Below are positions 21,944-29,997 of a DNA stretch of 39,696 nucleotides, in pieces. The first letter of the stretch is position 1; the number at the start of each line of letters is the position of its first letter. The notes beneath the pieces were generated by a model that saw nothing but the letters and a program-made list of their open reading frames with translations, searched no databases and was not told the DNA's origin. The stretch is taken from positions 1 through 39,696 of the IMG/VR virus record IMGVR_UViG_3300037070_002001; one strand, 5' to 3'. This stretch comes from a virus. Position numbers and translations under genes: made by a program.

Positions 21944-23716
21944 TCACCTCGTTTTTAGCGTCTCCAACTCTGCTCGCATTTCGCTGTTCTGTGCCGACAG
22001 TTGCTGTACGGCCGCCCACAATGTGGTGAGCATATAACGATCATTAATTGCTTTGACCGTTTCAGTTCCTTCACTGAGCGCGATCGCCTCCTTACTATCC
22101 TTCTCAGGAATAGCAATGCCGCGTATAGCCGCGCGAGACGCCAGGTCGTGCGCGGGAATGCCTACGTCGCGCACTGCGATCGGCACCAGTGCCTCGACGT
22201 CTTGCGCTACCCATCCGTAGAGGGTTTCATTTCCCTCTATCGCGAGTGCTGAGCTCGCGGCCGGCGTCGCTGCCGTGTACTGCTTAACCGCGATGGCGTT
22301 AACGGCCGCCAGCGCCTGTGAAGTATCGACATTATCAGCCACTGCCTTCAAGCGGCCGTCAGACGTGGCCCAAGTACCGCCGCTGATGAATGCTCCACCA
22401 ACGCCGTAGAACGAGTAATAGGCCGCGACATGGTGTGCGCCGCATTGGCCATAGGCGGTGTTGTTGATCGACCAGCCGATTATCCCCGCCGTATCAACTT
22501 TGTTTGCCCGGCCGTCGATCGCATAGTTAGAAGCTGTTGAGGTACCGTTAACGAGTAATCCGGGGACGTTGGCCGTAGGCTCACTGATGGTCACGGAACC
22601 TGATTGCGCAACATTAACTCGCAGTGTGCCAGCGGTGTAGAGGCCGATGGGCTGTCCAGTCGAATTAATGGAAAAATGCCCGTCGTTGTTGGCGTGGCCG
22701 ATGCTGCCGTAATCAGTTGTGCTGCCGTCCTTGTAAATAGTCAGAGCGCCGAAATTATTGCCTTCAAGGCGTAGGTTTGTTGTGCTCAGAAGACCTGCAT
22801 GCGACAGCGTCGCCGTGACTGAAAACGGGTCATGTGTAGTGCCGGCCGGACTAGATCCGTTGCTTGAATAAAACGCCAACAGCCCGTTGGCGGCGGTCAG
22901 CTCCAGCCGCGCGCCATACCCGGTTTTTTGCGCCATCCATGTTGTGCCGGCGGCATTGATGAAAGAGTTAAAGGCGACATTGACATCAGTCGATAGATTG
23001 CCGGCGCTGACAGTTTGAGCGTATGGCGGAACGGGAAATGCCGCACCAACACGCAACGCGCCTGTCATTGTGTCGCCAGTCTGAGACACATAAACCGACT
23101 GCTGATCAAAAACCCAGGCGCCCCAAACGCCGGATCTCTTGTCTCGTGCATAAACTCGACCAGGTCCTCTGCCGGCAATCCAATGCGTCGGGTTGGCGGT
23201 ACGGTATGCAGCGAAAGTGCCTGACGCCGGACTGACATGGTTCACAACGCATACCCAGCGTGAACTGTCTGCGCTGTCTACCGCCCCGGCATTCACGCCG
23301 TAGTTGGTGTTGAGCGCCCACGCGGGTGTTGTGTCGGTCTGGTCTCGTACTTCAATGACGAGATTGCCGTTGGTTGGCGGGTTCACCAGTGCTTCGTTGA
23401 GGTAGGCAATGCCCGCGAAAGCGTGACCGGCCACAGGCGCTCCTGTGGCTGTTGTTGCCGATCGGAACGAGCCTGGCAGGAATATGTGGCTGTCGTAGTT
23501 CGTGACGAGCTGATCGCATGTCTCTCCTTTGAGATTGAACAGCGCCTCGGGCGCACTGGTCCCACCCGTACCGCCAGCCACGATCGGCCGCGGCAAGTTG
23601 AGATCATGCTCGACGTCGGCCACGTTCACATTATACTTTTCACTCTCGATCGTGGTGTCGGTAACCGCGTCGGTACCGACCGGACGAGCATAAACTCCTG
23701 ATCCATTACGTGGCAT
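21944..23716 (-). CDS. Tail fibre/spike with S74 intramolecular chaperone (fibre A)
   Basis: 590 residues from the second of two adjacent ATGs (23716; the first, 23719, sits right against GGGGGAG). The N-terminus is a virion-attachment-like segment with LNLPRPIVAGGTGGTSAPEA. At 133-179 lies a small module starting WALNTNYGVNAGAVDS and ending in PTHW. A beta-structured shaft follows (YVSQTGDTMTGALRVG). The C-terminus is a peptidase S74 chaperone with the self-cleavage site WATSDGRLK (S452, D453) and a helical end (INDRYMLTTLWAAVQQLSAQ). S74 domains trimerise the fibre and are then released. The C-terminal half is clearly paralogous to the fibre at 35347-36987. It is probably a receptor-binding protein. 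Confidence 0.85.
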   Translation of the reverse strand: MPRNGSGVYARPVGTDAVTDTTIESEKYNVNVADVEHDLNLPRPIVAGGTGGTSAPEALFNLKGETCDQLVTNYDSHIFLPGSFRSATTATGAPVAGHAFAGIAYLNEALVNPPTNGNLVIEVRDQTDTTPAWALNTNYGVNAGAVDSADSSRWVCVVNHVSPASGTFAAYRTANPTHWIAGRGPGRVYARDKRSGVWGAWVFDQQSVYVSQTGDTMTGALRVGAAFPVPPYAQTVSAGNLSTDVNVAFNSFINAAGTTWMAQKTGYGARLELTAANGLLAFYSSNGSSPAGTTHDPFSVTATLSHAGLLSTTNLRLEGNNFGALTIYKDGSTTDYGSIGHANNDGHFSINSTGQPIGLYTAGTLRVNVAQSGSVTISEPTANVPGLLVNGTSTASNYAIDGRANKVDTAGIIGWSINNTAYGQCGAHHVAAYYSFYGVGGAFISGGTWATSDGRLKAVADNVDTSQALAAVNAIAVKQYTAATPAASSALAIEGNETLYGWVAQDVEALVPIAVRDVGIPAHDLASRAAIRGIAIPEKDSKEAIALSEGTETVKAINDRYMLTTLWAAVQQLSAQNSEMRAELETLKTR

Positions 23717-25383
23717 CATCTCCCCCTGTTTTGATAGGGAACATGGGATTGATCCCATTCTTCCTGTGCTTTTTGCTTGATCTGCGGGATCAAGGCGTAA
23801 GCGATCGCATCACGCTGCATGGCAAATGGATCTGGAATGTCCGGGCTGGCGGCAGCGCGCGATCGATAGAGTGGAGAATTGCGCCGAATCAGATCAACCG
23901 CATCTCTCGCCGCTTGCACCGTGCGTTCGTTAGCAGTGCCGCGAATAGCTCCGCCTAACTTGGCGGTGCCAAGTCCTGTCGCAGTACCTATTGCCAAAGC
24001 GCTAAGAGGATCGGCGCCTAACAGTCCAGCCCCGGCTGTCGCTCCGGACCCCGTCATGTAACTCATGCCGCTCTGGCCAATTCCTCCACCACCACCAAGA
24101 CGGTTACCCCATAACCGTAGTTTGTTGGTGAGATAGTCCCCTTTTACTACATCTCTGATTGCCTGTTGCTCCGGATAAGTGGCTCCCCACAGTGGGATTT
24201 CGCCTTTTCTGTTGGGAGTAATAAGGGGGTCGAGGCGCTGACGTGTGGTGTTGTCCAAGTTAAGTCCAGAATGGGCTCTGCCTGTCTTGGTGCCGGCAGT
24301 GTCGATTTCTTGTTCCACCAACCCACTCGTTTTATACGCGCGATAATCGCCACGAGCAGCCGCTTGACTGCGTCTGACATTATCCAAGGCTCCTGGCGCG
24401 GCTCGAAGGATAGAAGGCGGAGGAGGGTTGGAGAGGAACTTGTCGATAAATCCGGCAACCTTCTCGCCTGCCGCGCTATTCGGTCCAGGTCCGAATGCCC
24501 GCAACTGCTGCCGGAGGACATCGAAGTCGTGTGGCGTCGAGATCCGGCGTCCGCCGAAATCCGATGCCCACCTAGTAAGTAGGTCATGAACCTCTCGCGT
24601 TGCTTCTGGCGTGAATGAACCATGCTGCGGCAATTGTAGCGCCACTCGCGCGGCATCTGTGAACTTCGGCAGTGTCCCCGGCATGAAATCAATTGGTGCC
24701 GTGGCCACGTCAAAATAATGCTTAGAAGCAGATTTTTTCAATTCGTCGTCTACTGCGCCAGTTGTCTCATCAACTGTTCGTGCTGGTGTGGCGGCCGTCC
24801 GTATCATGGGCAGCTCGCCCCTCAACGCCTGTACACCACGCCGCGCCATCATTGCTGTTGGGATGACGCCAATGGTGTCAAGTGCGGCTTTGCCATAATT
24901 CCCACGAGACAGATTGTAGCCAGCGTCTCCCGCCGACAGGACGCCGCCTATAGGGGTAAAACCGGAGAGGCCTACTACCTTCTCGGCCATCCTGCGCGTG
25001 TTGTAGGGGTCCGGAGAGCCTCCTAGAGCCCTACTGGTGGACTCAAGGACATCTTGGCCGCCTCTGATCACCTGTTCTGTAAAACTAGGATCATCCGACC
25101 TCAATTCACCCGTTGGTTGATTGAGCTTGCTCCAATCTACCTTGTCAGGCGGAACAGCGGCTAATTCAGGCGGAGGCTCATCAAAGATATTGCCCTCCGG
25201 CCGAGGCGTCGGCGGCGTGGCGATGATTACACGCCTACGGCTGGGGTCATCGGCCGGTATTGCAACGATAGGCGCCGTAGGCACCGCCGGGCCAAGCACG
25301 CCAGGACGTCGCATTTCCACAGCCGGCGGAGGCGCCGAGGGCTGTTCTTGTGTCGGATCGGGTTCGTCAAATATTCCGGCCAT
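23716..25383 (-). CDS. Putative internal virion (ejection) protein, 555 aa
   Basis: 555 residues, no recognised domain. The first 85 residues are disordered and Pro-rich and contain IFDEP twice (residues 4-8 and near 66). The middle is helical and basic (ATREVHDLLTRWASDFGG; LRAAPGALDNVRRSQAAARG). Residues about 430-480 are a Gly/Ala hydrophobic stretch (GATAGAGLLGADPLSALAIG), typical of proteins ejected into or through the envelope. The start overlaps the previous stop as TAATG. Position between two other large Pro/Gln-rich virion proteins and the fibre supports an internal-virion role as in P22 and T7 ejection proteins (inference). Confidence 0.62.
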   Translation of the reverse strand: MAGIFDEPDPTQEQPSAPPPAVEMRRPGVLGPAVPTAPIVAIPADDPSRRRVIIATPPTPRPEGNIFDEPPPELAAVPPDKVDWSKLNQPTGELRSDDPSFTEQVIRGGQDVLESTSRALGGSPDPYNTRRMAEKVVGLSGFTPIGGVLSAGDAGYNLSRGNYGKAALDTIGVIPTAMMARRGVQALRGELPMIRTAATPARTVDETTGAVDDELKKSASKHYFDVATAPIDFMPGTLPKFTDAARVALQLPQHGSFTPEATREVHDLLTRWASDFGGRRISTPHDFDVLRQQLRAFGPGPNSAAGEKVAGFIDKFLSNPPPPSILRAAPGALDNVRRSQAAARGDYRAYKTSGLVEQEIDTAGTKTGRAHSGLNLDNTTRQRLDPLITPNRKGEIPLWGATYPEQQAIRDVVKGDYLTNKLRLWGNRLGGGGGIGQSGMSYMTGSGATAGAGLLGADPLSALAIGTATGLGTAKLGGAIRGTANERTVQAARDAVDLIRRNSPLYRSRAAASPDIPDPFAMQRDAIAYALIPQIKQKAQEEWDQSHVPYQNRGR

Positions 25384-27241
25384 TACCTTGGCCTCCGCAT
25401 CCGCAGAATATCACGCGATAACCCTGGCGTGTGGAACGTGTCGTCAAAATCCTTGAGAACTTTTGGGTCCTTTTCATACTTTAGCAGTCTGTCTACCTGA
25501 TACTGCGGGACCAGATCCACCATGTTTGGCACGCCGTAGGCGCCATACACTGTCCGCTGTCGATCGGGATCGTCCTCTCCCGCGTAGTTGCGAACCTTCT
25601 TCTGATGCTGAATAGCCATTGTAAGATTAAGCCGTTCAGCGGCATCAAGTGTGGCTATGATGGTTGCAGGGTTTAGCTTGGCGTCCGCGGCCGTGGCTTT
25701 TTGCAGGATATCCATATCCCGATCGGAACTTGTTCCTGGGCCTGTGATACCCTTCCTGGCCTGAGCCATAATTCCAGACATGGCTGTCCTGAATTGTTCC
25801 GTTCCGGTTTCCTTGGGGTTGGTCGGGAAGCCTGCGACGGTCATCATTTTTGATAGGAACACATCAGTATCAGCCAATCCCCCATGGAACATCTTGTCAT
25901 TAACAACGAGATCCCTGGCGCGTTTGATTGATTGTGTCGCTTGTGGGATGCCGGCCGTCATCTCTACTCCCTTGTCCAAATCCTTCTCCAAAGTAGCCGG
26001 AGACAATCCTCCGAACCGCCTAGTGAGTTTTTCTTGATAGGCTTGCTGTTGAGCGTCTTGCGCAGCTTTGGCGCGGCCTGGTTCCGCCTCCCATTTCCTA
26101 AGTGCGTTTTCATAGATATTCTTTCGTGCGTCCTCGTACCGACTGATAATTCCCCGATAAGTCTCCGCCTCGGAAACATTGCCCAATGCAGTAGCCCTGG
26201 AGAGTAGCGCCTCGACTTTTAACTGATCTGGGCTCTTTGGTGGGAGTGCTGGAATTGACGAGAATTGAGGTGCGGCAGGCACCGGCTCTGCCGGTGCAGA
26301 GGGAGGCTTAATCGAAGGCGGCATGGCCTGCGCCAATTGCACAGGCGGAGGCTCAGCCTGGATGGCAGGTGGAGGCGGAGGCGCCGCCCTTAGCCCTGAC
26401 GGCAGGATTGGCGCCGCGTCGCTTACAGTGCCTGTGTCGGCCGACGCCAGCCTCTGGTCAGGCTGTGTATCCACCGAACCGGAATATGCCAAAGGGGCCG
26501 GTCCCATACCGCGGGGGACGGACCCCGCCAGCATAGGGTTTTGTGGCGGCACCCCCTGAGCCGTTCTATTCTGCACCAGCGCAGCCAAACGATTGCGCGC
26601 CATTGGATCTACTGCATCCGTCCTCCCGCCAGGCGGCGCATCTCCGTTGATGGGATCATGCGGGAACATATTGAGGGGTTTAGCCGGGAGCGCTGTTGGT
26701 TGGGGGTTCATGAACACCGCGCTTTGCTGCGGGGTCAAAGCTGACGACGTTCCACCTAAATCCCTTGGCATATTTGGATTAACCAATACAGAGGACGGTT
26801 GAGCGGCAGCGGCGATGTTGGTTGCCGCGGCAGGTGGCATAGCCGCGACTGCTCGAACCGGGACGCCGTCGAAGGTATCATCTCCAGTGGCAGGCACCGT
26901 GTCATCACGTGCGGTAGTCACAGGGCGTGCCGTCACGGGTCTGTCGGACGAAACATCACTGGTTCGCTGCGGCGTACTTTCAGGCCCTTGCGGAACGGTT
27001 TTTATTCTTTCATCCACTCCTTTTTCAAATTCACCTTCTTGTTTCATTAACTGATTCAAAACCGCACGATCGCCAAACGCATCGCCAATTGCCGTCAGCC
27101 CCTCACCGATGTTTTTGGGGTACCCTTTTCTGGAATTGGCGATCATCTGCATCGCAATCCTGCGCCGCGCCTCCATTCCTGGCTGGCTTATTTGCTCATT
27201 GCCTCTAGGCGTATCGAGCCAACTGTCAAATGGCCAAACCA

Positions 27242-27242
<1 letters not shown>
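25383..27242 (-). CDS. Putative internal virion protein, 619 aa, Pro-rich centre
   Basis: 619 residues from ATG 27242 (a GTG three bases earlier is possible), coupled as TGATG. The N-terminal 90 residues are helical (GMEARRRIAMQMIANSRKGY, then NIGEGLTAIGDAFGDRAVLN). Residues about 95-335 are low-complexity Pro/Ala. The C-terminal 280 residues are helical (SKMMTVAGFPTNPKETGTEQ; PQYQVDRLLKYEKDPKVLKD). There is no enzyme motif and no lytic transglycosylase signature. The ARRRIAMQMIA segment closely resembles LRRRMAMQIMA in the neighbouring Gln-rich protein, hinting at a shared interface. An ejection or injectosome role is inferred. Confidence 0.62.
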
Positions 27243-27531
<289 letters not shown>

Positions 27532-27532
<1 letters not shown>

Positions 27533-28944
27533 CAGCCTGCCCTCATTATACTGCCCATGACGTGGCGCGGTTTAATGAACTTACGCCCGCCATGCTCCTC
27601 GACCGCCTCCGGCGTGATCCGCTCGACATCCTGCGCCATCGGTCCGACGTGCTGTGTGGATGCCGGATCTTCCTTGTACGAATAGCTGTAGATCGGCAAT
27701 TTCTTGCGCTCGCCTTCCTCATCGGCCGCAAACACCGTGCCTATCTTGGAGATGTTCTCTTTCATGCGGCGGTCGGACGCTCTTATCGCGCCAGCGCCAA
27801 GTCCCAGAACGCCTCCGATCAGTGACTGGGTGTTCTGATTTTGCTGTTGGTAGTTTCCGAACTGTTGGGCAAAGTTCTGATTGATCAGTCCCGCAATGTC
27901 AGTCGTGGGTATTTGCGCGCCTGGCGTGTTAACGAAATTTGGCTGCTGTACTTGCGCTCCGCTCATCAACGCAGAGATCTCGTTCATCGGCTGGTTGCGC
28001 GTCGCGAACTGCTCCTGCATGTAAGATCCGCGCGCGGCTTGTGAGGCGTTGAAAAAAGCCTGTTGCTGTTGCAGTTGCTGCGCCAGGCCGAGGTTGTGAA
28101 ACTGAGCTTGCTGCGCGTTCTGACCAAACAGTTGCTGCTGAGCTGCATTGGTGAACTGACCCGCACCAAGACTTTGTTCATAGCCCTGCTGCTGCGCCGC
28201 GTTTTTAAATGCCGCCAGCTGCGCGGCTTCTTGTACCATGCGCTGTTGTTCTGCTCCGGCGTTTTGGATGGCGCCATACCTGGCGTCGTTCGCCTGCCGG
28301 GAATAATCCATCATGGCATCGTTGTAGGCTTGCGAGCCGTAGCGGATACCCTGGTCCGACAATTGCTGTTGAACGCGCTGTTGCTCGATTTGCAACTGCG
28401 GGTTCATTCTCGCCATCAGGCTGTCTTCGACACGCTGCCGGTCGGCGCTGAAATTATCGGCCGGCCCGTAAGCCTTGGTAATGGCGCCCTGCGCCCCCAG
28501 ACTTTTCTGAACCGCACCTCCGCCTGCAAACGAGGTCGAGGCCTTCGGTATGGCGGAAATACCAGCGGCATTACCTCGCGCCGGAGCTCCGGTGTTTGGG
28601 TTAAACGGTGTGCCAAGCACGCCGGCAATACGTGTAGCCTGCTTAAATGCCGTGTCTGCTAATAGCTGCCTGGTTTGATTTTGCTTGTTGTAGAGCCAAG
28701 AATTATCAGGCGACAAAGTCTGCGTCGCCGTGAATTGCGGAATTTTATAAGTCTGCCCCGTGGTTGGATCGACCCAGGAATACTCGCCACTGTTGGAGTA
28801 GGTGAGATTGCCGCCTGGCGTTACCTGATTGATGTTTTGCAGGTTGGCGTTGGCGACGGCCGTGCCGACATTGGTGCCCGTCGCCGCTCGCGCGGTGTCG
28901 ATCGGATTAGGTGGGGTTGGTGGATCTCCGAACAGAAAGCTCAT
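27532..28944 (-). CDS. Gln-rich virion protein with C-terminal S74 chaperone domain
   Basis: 470 residues from ATG 28944. The N-terminal 75 residues include YSWVDPTTGQTYKIPQFTAT, a short motif resembling tail-associated proteins. Residues about 150-370 are Gln/Ala-rich helices (MARMNPQLQIEQQRVQQQLS; YGSQAYNDAMMDYSRQANDA). The last 90 residues form an S74-type domain with the cleavage motif ASDRRMKENISKIGTVF (S390, D391) and VGPMAQDVERITPEAVEEHG. From memory, this layout is known in internal or tail-needle-like proteins of podoviruses of Proteobacteria. It is the third S74 domain in the window. It may be a tail needle, a fibre or an ejected protein. Confidence 0.72.
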
Positions 28945-28947
28945 GGC

Positions 28948-29289
28948 CTAGTACCTCGGCGGCGGCATGCCCGGTTGCGGCGGAATTGGCGGCACGCCAG
29001 GCGACAGCGGGACATTAGGGGGCGGCATGCCAGGCGTCGGCATGCCCGTGTTTGGCATGCCCGGCATGGGCTGACTGAGTTGCGGCATACCCGTTCCTGG
29101 TGGCGGCATCTGCGGCATTGGCATCTGCGGCGGCACGCCACCCGCCGACAGTGCCGGCGCCATTCCAGGCGCGCCCATCTGCGGCGGAGGCGCAGCGACG
29201 TTCATCAACGCGCTGGTGATGTTATTGCGCTGGTTGTTAGCGGAAGGATCGAGGTAGCCTTGGTTATTGGGGCCTGGGGAAATGGGCAT
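28948..29289 (-). CDS. Pro/Met/Gly-rich protein, 113 aa
   Basis: 113 residues. The start MPISPGPNNQGYLDPSANNQ is followed by a short helix (NNITSALMNVA). About 80 residues of Pro/Met/Gly repeats follow, of the PxPGMP type (QPMPGMPNTGMPTPGMPPP). It is probably disordered or polyproline-helical. The gene starts three bases after the previous stop, with GAGG upstream. It is coupled in the virion operon. Function unknown, possibly a linker or internal virion protein. Confidence 0.6.
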   Translation of the reverse strand: MPISPGPNNQGYLDPSANNQRNNITSALMNVAAPPPQMGAPGMAPALSAGGVPPQMPMPQMPPPGTGMPQLSQPMPGMPNTGMPTPGMPPPNVPLSPGVPPIPPQPGMPPPRY

Positions 29290-29291
29290 GT

Positions 29292-29516
29292 CTACCTCGC
29301 AGCCATCGCTCTGATTTGCATCTTTTCCTGATCGGTGATCGTTCTGCCAAACGGATTGTTGTCGGCCGCAAATACATCCGACAGTCCGTAGGGGCTAATG
29401 TTACCCATCACTTGCGAACAACGATGGTGTCCTTGATAGTATTTGCAAATGCCGCAACACTCGACTGGACTACCTTTACCGTAGTTGGCTTCCGCCATCG
29501 TTACTCTCTTGGGCAT
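29292..29516 (-). CDS. Cys-rich small protein, 74 aa
   Basis: 74 residues from ATG 29516 (MPKRVTMAEANYGKG), coupled as TGATG. The longer start at 29585 would lie inside the previous gene. It has a conserved-looking cysteine core: VECCGICKYYQGHHRCSQV, then MGNISPYGLSDVF. From memory it resembles short phage proteins with CGxCxxF...C..V.G.I.P, where Cys bind metal or an iron-sulphur centre. The ligand here is not proven: one expected C-terminal Cys (usually in G-x-C) is replaced by GLSD. The role in the virion operon is unknown. Confidence 0.6.
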   Translation of the reverse strand: MPKRVTMAEANYGKGSPVECCGICKYYQGHHRCSQVMGNISPYGLSDVFAADNNPFGRTITDQEKMQIRAMAAR

Positions 29517-29995
29517 CAGGCGGCCTCCTCGATCGGCTCGACGATGTGGTGACGATAGCGTTGATTGAACTTGTTGTTGGCCCATCTCTCGTAGGTCAGT
29601 AATCCAATCACAGCGTCCCGATTGCGACCCAGCAACCTCGGTATAGTGACAAGCTGGTAGTTCAGCGCTTTGGCAATCCGCACTAATCTAACATTGTCTG
29701 CCGGCACCCGCATGATGGTCATCTGGCAACGGAGTTGGATAAACGGGTATTGGTACATGCGCCGGATGGTTTCTCGCGTGTACCAATTCTTACCAGGAAG
29801 CGCCGCCACCGACGTCTCGATGACGCCAGCATCGACGTCATAGTTGTGGTAGACGATGCCGGCGATTAGCTTACCGTCGTTGTCGATGACGCCGATTGCC
29901 GAACAATTCCCAAAATCGCGTCCGCGACATGGCAGGATCAGCTGCGAGACGAAGTTCGCAACGGTTCTATCGTGGCCATAGACATAATCAATCAT
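29516..29995 (-). CDS. GNAT-like acetyltransferase fold protein
   Basis: 159 residues from ATG 29995, three bases after the previous stop with GGTGG upstream. A GTG at 30004 would overlap that gene. The strand and helix order is GNAT-like: CSAIGVIDNDGKLIAGIVYH (strands 2-3), IETSVAALPGKNWYTRETIR (strand 4 and helix), and MRVPADNVRLVRIAKALNYQ (the helix and strand before motif B). From memory, similar proteins occur among structural genes of many podoviruses of alphaproteobacteria, with unknown substrate. The acetyl-CoA pyrophosphate loop (Q/RxxGxG/A) is not clear, so activity is uncertain. Confidence 0.65.
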   Translation of the reverse strand: MIDYVYGHDRTVANFVSQLILPCRGRDFGNCSAIGVIDNDGKLIAGIVYHNYDVDAGVIETSVAALPGKNWYTRETIRRMYQYPFIQLRCQMTIMRVPADNVRLVRIAKALNYQLVTIPRLLGRNRDAVIGLLTYERWANNKFNQRYRHHIVEPIEEAA

Positions 29996-29997
29996 GG